DNA from: Tubiluchus corallicola
Taxonomy: Eukaryota > Priapulida > Priapulimorpha > Priapulimorphida > Tubiluchidae
Assembly: GCA_030141605.1 (NCBI GenBank)
Contig: JAQGDQ010002373.1
Location: forward strand, 219,921-283,920
Direction: 5' to 3'
DNA: 64,000 bases
This document shows, in pieces, positions 14,501 through 26,500 of this stretch. The position numbers were made by a program, and so were the translations under genes. Position 1 is the first letter of the stretch, and each line of letters opens with the position of its first letter. The notes under the pieces were generated by a model. That model was not told where the DNA came from. It saw nothing but the letters and a program-made list of their open reading frames with translations, and ran no database searches.

Positions 14501-17500
14501 ATACAAACACACACACACACCCTCACACATGCAAGCATGCACACACACACACACACACGTATATAAACTTAACAGTTTAATTCTTGCATTGGTGGATAAT
14601 GATAAAATGTTATTCAATAATAGAGCTATCTAGGACATTTCTTCAATTCTTAAATAACAGAAGTATTAGAACCATAACTTATCACAAAAAAGTTAATCTT
14701 TTACATCAAACTTTTATTTTTTACTTCCTCCAAACAGGACTTCTAACAGCCTATGTAATAAACTCCCAGAAATATAATTAACAAGTGCTTCTCCATTGCT
14801 TAATCCAATAATATCATCTTATGCAAGCAGTGCTGATAGGGTGCCGTTGTTTTTCTTAGCCCACGTGAGAATGTATTGGTCAAACAGAGTTTTTATGGTT
14901 CATATCATCTCAGCTGTAATCTTATATTTGCATTCCAATATTTACAATTATAGGATTAAACATTAGCAGAGGCTGAACAGCTCACGCCAACTGGTTTTTA
15001 AAAATGTCTCTGGGGCATTAACTACAACAAAGTTTGAGGTTTGACACTAAACCGGTACAGGGCCAAAGAAACTGTGATGGGGGTGGGAAGATGACCAACA
15101 CCAAATACAATGCAAATAATGAGCATGGCATCACCAAGGTGACAGCCTACGATGAGAAATAATGTGTCAACAGCCGAAATACTGTAATGGAAAACTTCTG
15201 CAAGGGCTGCCACTAATTCACATTTTAGGCCTGTTGTGCTGCCAACACCCATCAAACTACCTGAAAAAATGCTGTTCTCAGAGCTTAATTTGCTACAATA
15301 TGCAGTAGTGGCCAGTAGTTCGTGTACTTGAGAAAGGAAATATTTAAGTGGCAAATAATAGCAAACTCTGACTACTTTAATTGAAAAATGCCTTCTAATT
15401 ATTTGAGTACAGAGTTTTTATTAGTGATGTCGACTTTATTACTCCTGTGCCATGCTGAAGACTGCTCACAGTACTCCGGATGTCCGAAAATGACACAGTG
15501 TCACTGCAGCTTTGGAACAAGGGTGGCCATCACAGAAAAATGTCCACACGTTGCCTGCATCTACCATGACAGCACACAGTTCGAAGCAGCTGTGAGCGAG
15601 ATCGACCGGCCTGTCTACAAACTCATGGTCACCAACAACAACCCCAATGCTACATTTCCCAAGAAGTTTCTGAAGGGAATAGTGGCCCGTCATGTAGAAC
15701 TCAGGGCAAGAAATTTGATGGCAATCAAGGAGAAAACCTTTGAAGGTCTTGACGCTACGAATCTTATAATAAAGGCAACCAATCTCCCACAGATACACCC
15801 AAAAGCATTTTTAAGTCTAAGGGACTTGGAATCACTCAAAATTACAGCTGCCAAGCTTCAGCATTTCAAGTTGGACCTATCTTCACTGTCGAGGTTAAAA
15901 GAGCTTGATCTGTCGAGGAATGGCATAAAAAATATTGACTACATACCATTTCATCAAAATGTTGAGACAAAAAACGTTTTACTGCTGCTATATGGTGAGT
16001 GACAACTATTATGCTACAGCTACTGGTACTACCATAATGATAATGATAACGATATAAGATATACAATAATGGTGACGATAACAACAACAACAATAATAAC
16101 AAAAAACCAGTAAGTACATGTAACTCCAAGTACAAGAAAATCAAGTAATAGCAAATTTTGAAGTTTCATTATGAAGTTCTATCATTTATTAAATTAAAAG
16201 TTCATCTCACAGCTAGGTGGAATTTCTTCACACAATATTAATTGACAATTATTTTTACAAAACAGAATAACTCATTGAGGCTTGAGGGTGTAATGGCTGT
16301 CAATGAGGGTATAGGCTATATAAAAAATACAGCCCATCTAATTTTAAATTATAAGTTGTACATATAATTTACAAAAACTCGTGGTTTAGCCTAATGCAAT
16401 CACCACCAACAGTTTTTTGTTTTCTTTACATTCTTATATTAAACATATTGTAGTTGTGCCAAATACATATTTAAGATTCACTGCACATATGTGGTTTGTG
16501 CTGCACTGTAGCTCTGTATTAGCATAACTGTATGTTTGGGTCACCCTGCAAAAGTAGTGCCAGTGGACCACAAATCATTAAACTTAGGTAAAAATGTCTG
16601 AGGCCTATCGAATGTACCACAATTTTTAAGATCGGTCAAAAAACATCATAACTTGCCTTTAATTTTTCCTTGAGAATTTCGCGTTGACAAAATTGTTAAA
16701 GTTTTGGAAAATTATGCATTACTTTGATGCTTTACCAGTTCTTCTTCACAGCCAAGGGTCCCTCCAACCGATGGGTTTCCCAGCAGATACTGGGGCTGTG
16801 AGGGTGGGTGCAAAGTTTTGCCACTACACTGCTGTTTTGGGGCCATCCAAATATAACGATATCAAGTTTAGGGAGGTAGATGACATGAGATGTGATAACA
16901 CCATTATAACATAATGTAAATAGGTAAGTAAAGTAAAGGTAAAGGTAAATTAAAGGTAAGTAGGTGATTTAGTCATGATATTGTTAACTGACTTCATGTT
17001 TTTTTCACACGTGTGTGCCAGCAGCAGTAGCAGTGCCAGTAGAATGACGCAACCCACTGATGGTTTCTCATTAATTAACAACAGTGATGTTGTTGAATGT
17101 CCTTGGGAGGAGAAAGAATAAAATGTACAAAAAACTACATCGATATCAATATAAGAGGTAGGTAGGTGGTGGGGCATATGATAACACTATTACAACATAA
17201 GGTAGGATAGTCCTCCAAATCGGCCGAAAACTTGATATCGTTATGTATGGATGGCCCCTTTGTAATACTTAGCACATTATCCAGTAGCAACCCAGAAACT
17301 TATTAATAGGGAAACACACAATTGTCTTTATATAATTATAACATTAGATCTTTTAACAACACATTCACTCATTATCAGGAAACCCTTTTGAATGTGACTG
17401 TCGATTACGATGGCTGAGAGAAACCGTCTGGCTTAACGAAGGAGATTATCAGGGCAGCGACCTTGGCGTCTGTGACTCGCCCAAGAAGCTCCGCGAGAAA

Positions 17501-20500
17501 CGTGTGCTCGACCTCAAGCCAGAAATGTTGTCAGATTGTGAACCAAAAAACAAAGACAAAGCTGGATCATCTGGGAGCATTTCAACACTGCACTCAATCA
17601 TAGCAGTGATCTCAGTTATACTACCTGCATGTTTAATCAAATAACCACACTTTTTAACAATAACCTTGGCCTCTCTCACATGCGTGGCATACCATATCTA
17701 CGATTCCATATGTGCTATACAATGCATATAAAACAGTTTTTACTAAAACTTCCTTTGCGTGCCCAAACACTTCTGCATTAGTAGGATACACACGTAGACT
17801 TTCAGAGAGTATTATAGCACATATTTTCACATCTTTATTTTTCTTTTGTGAAAATACTCTGAACTGTTTCTGCTATAGTATATTTATTATGTTGTCCACC
17901 TAAAACCTTTTTCCTCGTTTTTACAACATAACAATGGTTAAACAAGTGATGCAGTCATAACAATCGTAGTCATCATCATCCTTCGCACATTCGAAAATCT
18001 CTTCCTTTCTTCTTGACATAGAACATGGGTAATCAAAAACCTGGTTTCTGCTTTTCAACTCTAAATGGCAGGAAGTATGTCCAGTTAAGTTAGAAAACGT
18101 GAATCTGTCAATAAACTATTACGTTATGCAACGAGCAATGTGCTTATCAGCATTCTCACGCTTCACTCAGTGAATGCACAGAGTTGTAGCTTATGAGAGC
18201 AGAACCATCAAATTCATTATTATCTGCAAATACGTCTAAACTAGATAGTCATTTGGTTCAGTAAGCATACTCAAACTTAAGAGTACTTTGACTGCCTTAC
18301 TAATTATCGTTATGCATACAGGGGCAGTCAGGTTCTAAAGTTAGGAGGGCCAAATACATAAAAAAACTTGACCACACCACACAATTTTCAACATATTGAT
18401 TATAAATTTTAATTTTGTGTTTAAAATCAAAACACGAAACAGAATACAGCTTAAAATTAATTAAAACACAAAAAAGTTTTGCAGTAAGCTTATAAATCTC
18501 AAATTTGGGGCAATTTGATCCTTGATTCTATCAGGCAACCTTGATAAATGAGTTACGTAAATGCACACTCATTTCAAACACAGGAGCCAGATTGGTCAAA
18601 TAAAGTAATGACACCAGAAATTGTTCCAGGGCCATGCGATCAAAAAATATAAAAAATCGACTTTTATTGTGTTTATAGAGTTAATAGAGCTTAAATGTAA
18701 CAGACATAGACTTCTACAAGCAATTAAGGTGTGCAGACATTAGTACAAATGGCTGTAATATGTTAGTGTATGTATGTTAGCGTAAGTTTAAAACAATCCA
18801 AGCCAGCATTTAACAACATGCAGCTTAGTTTTGCCTTTGTTTCTTTAAAAAGTATTTCTGCACAAATCAAAATGTACAGGTGTGGAAAGTGAAAACAAAA
18901 TGAAAGATTATAGTAAATTAAAGTTACTAAGTAAATTGTAAACTGATACAGTAGCAATCAAAATTTTCGCATGTTAGTTCTTAAACACATAGGATTTTTA
19001 CAGGAAGTTTGTAGTTTATAGTAATAATAATTATAAACATTTATTAATCGTTGATTATAATGTATTTACTCATCTTGTTATCATGAAATGTACAAGCATT
19101 AGAAAATAATAATTGTATTGTGATACTGTATGCTTGTTACTGACATGTTCACATGAATTGTGCAATAAACAGAAATAAATTAGTTTGAAATTAATGTTTT
19201 TGTCATATACTGTAAGTAACAGCTAATATTCTTTTTCATTAACTTATATCGCTCATATATTTGTAATCATACTTATACTTATAAACATACAAGATCTAAG
19301 TTCAAAAAATTTGAAATTTTGACAATGTTCCATGTAAACGCTCTCAAATGAGGTAAACCCGAGGCCATTGATCAAATTTTATTCAAGATGAACTAAAGTT
19401 TTCGCCAGTCACTAGTAATCTTAATATTACTAAAAATTCTCTCCCCACATGTAATACACCATACCTTTTGTTAGACTACAAAACAAAGACACTGCAAAAA
19501 TTCTAGAACGTTAAGTATTGGGAGTTTCTCAGGAAGAAAACCATGCATTAATGATGGGTGATTTTGAAGTTGGATTACAAACTTGTTCTTGTAATTTGAT
19601 ATCACGATTAATCTTTGGTGACGCTTTTTTTACCGTTTTAGCAATATTTATCAATGATTGCAGGGAAATATAGCCTGTAAACTTCTTCACAGCTTTCATC
19701 GCTGTCAGCCATTGTTGTACTCGTAACCTATTTCATAGACATGTACATTTGTTAACTACTCTATAGGTCACTATATGCATCACGTGCCAACGAAGTTTCC
19801 AACATAGTGGTTAGCACAAGGTGTAGACGTTGTGTAAGGTGGGAAAAATTAGAAAAAAACACAAAAATTGAGTTTATTTGTACTAACACACTGGCTTTTA
19901 GTCGGTGTGTAACACGTATAGTTTGCTGTCGATTAATGTTGATTAAGTGAATTACTGTTCAGTTACAAATTATATGATTTATACATGGTTGTATTTGGGG
20001 TTAATTCAATTAATCCATTAACCGCCCATCGCTGCCATGTGTTATAACATGGTGCATGATCCAACAACTCAGACAACTAATCCAAATTAAACTAACTCTT
20101 TTGAGAATGTGCACACCACATGTAAAAACAAAAAAATGAAACAAATAAAAGTAAAGACGACAAAAACACAAGAGCAATGTAACTCACCTTTTTGTGCCTG
20201 CTGATGGAGATGCTGACATCAGAGTCAGTGTCAGAAGTGTGGCTTCTTTTTAAATAACTGGGAATGTTCTAACAAAAGAAAATTTAATTGTAGCTGCACT
20301 GGTGAAAATTTCCACATTGCAAAGTACAGTAAGCCCTTGCTTAACGATGCTCTGTAAAAGTTGCTGCTAACGAGACACTGAAAAACTACTTTCTTGGTTA
20401 TGTTCATATCTGTCAGAAAGGAAACAATCCGTAATTATCAATGGTTTTGCATCTGATCTAAAGTGCGTGTATAGGTCCTCTCCTCTTTTTGATATTCATT

Positions 20501-23500
20501 AAAGACACATAGCTGATGGTATTCAGTCCGATATGCGATTACTTACTGACGATACATGCATAAAACATGTAGATGAGTGTCCAAGTGCTACTGGTAACAC
20601 ATTACAGCAAGATCTAAGATCTGTATTACTCAATGGGCTAGGAGATGGTTGGTTACCTTTAATGCAGACAAAACAGAATTAGTTATCTTTTCTCACAAAA
20701 CTCATCCACCATTTCATCCCGATCTGCTTCTTCAGGGGACAAAAATCGGAAATTATATTAAGCATAAACACTTGGGTTTAATTTTAACCAGTAATTTAAC
20801 TTGCAACGTTCATATGCTATTATTTTAGTTAGAGCTTCTAAACGTTTAGACCCATTGCAAAAAATTAACTTCTTTTAGATAGGTGGTCCTTAGACAAGTT
20901 ATACAAATCGTATATTAGACCATTGCTTGAATATTGTGAATGCATTTGGGACAATTGCACAGAAGCGACTGCTCTAGCTGTTGAACAAATTCAGTACCAT
21001 GTTTCATTGGTAGTGTTTGGAGCTGTGTTTGGTACAAGCGGAGAGAAATTGCTGAGAGATCTTTCTTGTGACTCCACGTCACCACAGAAGATACATTCAT
21101 AAAATGTCTTTATTTTATAAAATTGCTAAAGGAGCTTCATCATCTTACCTTACTTCCATACTTACAGAACCTGTTTATGATAGAACCTACTATAATTTAC
21201 GTAATAGTGAAAATTTATCGTTAATTATTTGTATTTCTAACTACTTTCAATCAAGGTTTTTCCCTTCTGGTACAGAAAAATGGAATAAGCTTTCTACTGA
21301 TATTAGAAAATTAAAATAAATTTTTAGCCAGTAAGTTTTAAGAAAGTTCTAATTAAAATTTACTGTATTCCCCTGAAATTTTATTATTTTACAGGTGCAC
21401 GTTTTGCTTCTGAGTTAACCTACATTAAGGTTGGGCACAAATGCTTTAAATTACTCTTTTGTACAAATTCAGCTTTATCACATGCTACTATTTATAACAA
21501 ATGTAATTTGCAAACTGAAGATGTGTTGCATTATTTACTAATATGTCCAATTTACAATGCTATAAGATTACCTTACTCGAGTAAAGTAACTGTCTTAATA
21601 GCCCCGTATGTTAATTTTAATGACCTTTTGACGGTCGATAAAGCTAAACTTTTAGTTGCTGGATGCAATCTGTTTCCAAATTCAATTAATCAAGCTCTAC
21701 GAAACACAAATGTACATTACAAAGACAAAAAGGCAAATACTGTTGATTAAAAATAAAGATTTCATTACTATTATTATATATTTCCGTAAATATATACACA
21801 TTAATATTTTCTCTTGCTAGTCATTATAATCACCACTGCCTTAGCTAGCCCAAACAATAACAGTATACCTTACTTAATGTGTCCACCGATTGCTTATGTA
21901 GATTATTAATAGCTGGGTGTACAACTGGTATACTTTTGTAATATATTCAGAAAAATCTTTGATTAAACAACCTAACTGCTTTATAGATGATTCTGTTAAA
22001 AAATAAATGTCTATAAATTTTTTTAGTTTTTTGCACTTTAGTTACATTTTAGTTTTCACACCTTAGTTACTGATTAGCTTTTTAATTAAACAAATACTTA
22101 TAGTGTAGCTGTAAGCAATAAACCCTACAAAGTGTTTAATTTATAAGCCAAGTGTTATCGGTTTTCCCCTGCAACATAACTGAATGGTTTTATATACCCA
22201 TCCTTTCAGTGATTGTTATTCCCCTGCCAGGAATTGAACCCTTTTGCATAGCACTAGAGATTTTTGCTACTGGAATCCAACACAATGCTTTTACATTCTT
22301 TCTTGGGGAAATCATGGTTTCATCTAGCAATGTTTTGCTTAACAACACTTTTTTTGGGCATCATCATTAAGCGAGGATTCACTGTACCCGAGTAGCTTTC
22401 CGTTTTACAACGCAAGTGTGAAATGTAAATGCATTACAAATGTCTCCAAATTATTATAAAAGTGCAAAACTTGCAAAACAGCTATTTCAATGCATTGAAA
22501 TTTATTACATCATAATTATCAGTGAGTCAGGTGGACTATATCCATTACAACATTGTTAAGTACCCATGCGCGCACGTGCGCAAATATAAACATATACAAT
22601 TAACGTTCATTTAAATCTAGTGCTAATTTAGTACTTAAAGTAAGCAAAGTCGGCATTGAAGGAGAAAAAGATGGCAAATAGTCATTATTGTTAAATGAAT
22701 CATTAATAAACAAAGAGTCATTAAAACAAGGACTTACTATACAGTAGACATATATGTAATATTTGTAAATATATATGTAAGCATATATGTAAATATATAT
22801 ATATATACATATATACATTTGGGAGAGGGAAACAAAATATTTTTGTTTAAGTAGCTTGCAAGTTTTACTTAATAAATTTCATAATTAAACTGTTAAAATG
22901 AACACTTTCAATGCTACGCACTGTTTCACGGTCAATCACTTAGTTTGTTATCAGCACGGATTTTGACTAGAAGTAGCAACTATGCTGTTGTGACGCTTTC
23001 CACATAGTTTCAGGAAAAACTCCCGCAGCTGCTTTATTTTCCAGAAATAGAGGATAATATTTGTCAATGCGCTGATGTTTATTAATATGTCAGCACTCTG
23101 CTTCAATGATTTAAGTTCCAACTCAGTAGCACAGGTAATACCCAAGTGTGCAAAAAAAGCTGCAAAACACAGCAATGATGTTCCAACAGTTGCAAACACA
23201 GATATTGCAGCTTTGATCCGCTCTATTAAATTCAGATAGTTTTGATGACTATCAGGCACTGCATTAGCTAACTGGATTTTATGCTGTAGAACAACTTTAA
23301 ATACACTTGCATAAATGAAGAAGATGACTGAAGATGCTATGGCATATTGTGCAGCAAAATAAAGACAAAATTCGGGGTGAACCTGACGGGCTATGACACA
23401 TTTTGTAACATCCTTAACCTCCGTATTATTCAAAAAGGTAAACCACGATGAAGATGCTATTCCTATGCAAAAAGAGTATATCCAAGACACAAAGATAGTG

Positions 23501-26500
23501 ATAGTGCTATTCAAGTTAGTACTGAGATGGTGATAATGTAGAGGATAGATGATAGCGATGTATCTATCAATTGTCATCAGAACTTCCATGATCAAGCATT
23601 CTGTGAGCAGTCCACACACAACAATACCATTCACTGCACAATGCAGAGCACTAAAGTCGGTAACATAATGCCGCACTATCAACATATGAATGTTGTACAA
23701 AGAAAGTAAGGCACTCGAAATTGCAAAATTTGCCAGGAAAAGATTGGCCGCTGTTCTGAGAAAATTTTTTACCATAATCAGTGCTACAACGCATACATCT
23801 AACCCAATGAGAATGGTCATTAAAAGCATAAAAACAGTAAAATATACTACAGTTAATATTGAACTGAGCTTGTCAGCATCAATATCAGTCACATTCAAGC
23901 TGGTCAGGTTCATAATAATTAGTGAACTATTTGCTTGGTCACCACTAAGGAATGAGAAGTTTTACAAAATTGTCTTAGACGACTCAACAGAAAGCGACCA
24001 ACAACATATCGCTTTAGCATCTCATCAAACTACGATCGTAAAAGCCAGTGCGCAAGCATATTATTATTAGACATCCCTTGCCACAGAGGTCAAAGGAAGG
24101 ACATTTTGGGGGCTTGGAAAAGTTATATGTGATAAAAGGGAATAATCTAACACTGTTAGTGACTTTCAGCTTTATAATCTTAAATTTCCAAAAAAAATTC
24201 ATCTGCGGACTGAAAACTAATGAAATTTTTAGACAACTGATATATTTGATACACGTTGCTCGAAGGTCTTCGCTATAAATTAAAATGTTTTCAGACTATC
24301 ATTTTCACAGTGTTGCACAAGTTAATATATTACAAACATTCTACAAGGGCTTTTCAAGAGACGCTTCATGAAAGCAAGTGTTAATATGCTATATTTTGTA
24401 CAAAATATTCCATACACTTACCTTATTTATAATTCGACTCATTCTTAGTTCAGTAGTACTTTCTGAATCAGATACATCTGGATATGGTGTACTACCTCGT
24501 GTGGGAGACGAATACAGACGTTTAGCCTATATATGGTGGAAATGCATTTTAATGATTTTTCTAACAACACATCCAACAAACAAAATAATTCATAGTTTTA
24601 TCTCTTTAAATTTTCTATTATAGCTTATAAAATGTCTACAAATAAATAAAGGCCAATTATAAAGGCCAATAAACGGGCACTTAAAAACATTTATAGTTAA
24701 AAACAACATAACTTTACTAAAGCTTTTTTACTTCACATTGTTGTATCTCGGCATTTCGTCTAGCACTGGCAAAAAATTAAAAAATTCTCCTCAGTCCAGC
24801 ACTTATGACCATATTTGTGCCTCTGGCCACAAAGCTGATTTTAATAATTTCAGCACTGCGACCAGAAGTACAAATAGCTAGGACTTATTAATAAAAGGAA
24901 GTTTATCTGTGTACCCTTATAAGCCTTCTCTTAATGCACAAATACTTAGCTATTTGTTACTATATCGATTTCTTTGCTTCAGGTCTGCTTAATCATTACC
25001 TATTTGCCAGGTAACTACTGTTAACTACTTAATTAGTGCATAATAGGCTCTACCTATATAAACTGGTTGTATGTTTGTAAAATTTGCCACTAATGATGAC
25101 AGCTGTAGTTTGTCGAAACGTTGGCATGATTTTAACTATGTATAGTAAAAGTTTTAATAAATTGTGTTGTTTTTCATCTACAAATATGGGCCTACTTCAT
25201 AATGTACAGAAAATGCATAATCTCAAAACTATCACAGCAAGCATTGCAATATTAACAAAAAGTACTCCAAAATGTAATTAAGCAAACTACGAGTAGATAG
25301 TAATTACATTCCAACAGAACACCATTAATGACAACTTCTACCAAATGCAATGAATAAAGGAATCTATACCTCCTCGAGTATCTGTCTGCATACTGTGTGC
25401 ACGTGTTCTTCTGAAACTGATTCATCACCATTGTTTTTCTTAATATTCTCTATACATGGATTAAAATATTTCTGAAATGAAAATTGAAGTGAGAATTACA
25501 TATTGTGCTACCCTTCATAAAGGGTGGTGCACGACCTTCGGCTAGGGGAGTACACCAATAATGAGTAGTAGAACAAAATGATGGCTAGTCTATCTTGCCA
25601 TCAAAACTTGAAGTGGATGCCTTATACAAGACTCGCACAAAACGCAAGCTTGAGGGTATGATCAGAGCAGTGACTCAAAGAAGTCAAGATCTTCCAACAC
25701 ATCTTGCAGATGGTTCACAAGCTTATCTGTTGAATACTGACCAAAGGCATGCTTTCCATCATCTTAGCACCCCTCTGCATTTGGTGTGTTTGGCAGGGCA
25801 GAGGTTCGGTGAATTTCCAAGCCATTCAATTCAATCGAAAAAACTAATTCCAGAGAATTTATGTCACTGCTTCTATCATAACTTTCAAGATTGCAGGCAT
25901 TGCAAGACGTATGAGGATTCCACACCAGCAATTGTTTGAACAATGCTCTGATGTAATAAACTGTTCTGTGCAATAATTGTTGTTTTTGTACCCCTAGCAA
26001 AATGTTATGTACAACCCGGCATAAGTGGCCAATTACAAAATTTAAAAAAAATATCGCCACCAAAAGGTAAACCCATCCAAAGCCACAGATTGGTATAAAC
26101 TGAATCTTAGACTACGTTATTTACCAACAAAGCGTGCTAAGGATAAATGAAGCTAATAGCACAGATTAAAGCGCAAACAATTCGCAGCTCATTACAAATA
26201 CAAAGTAAGTGTTTTGTAGTTATCATGGTAGCATCTACTGGTGTGCGTAAATAAATTGAAGACATCTTTGCGTAAAAGTGAATGCTGACTGAGAGATGCA
26301 GTTAAGATTCACAGTATCTTCAAAATGGTAATCATAGAATGATGTGAAGAATAGAGCTATCTAATTTCATTTGGTGCTGTAATGATGTTTGGTTTTAATG
26401 CATTACAAATAGTCAAAAATTACAGAAGAAACAAAAAGTGCATAACAGTGTATATTTTCCTCCTATAAATGAGCCTATAAATTTGAAGTTATCACTTGAG

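Noticed and set aside
15022-15354. 110-codon minus-strand ORF upstream of LRR receptor 2
   Set aside because: No recognised motif, no splice partners and no membrane topology that makes sense.
15466-15798. 110-codon antisense ORF
   Set aside because: Opposite the LRR receptor 2 coding exon, which has a clear domain structure.
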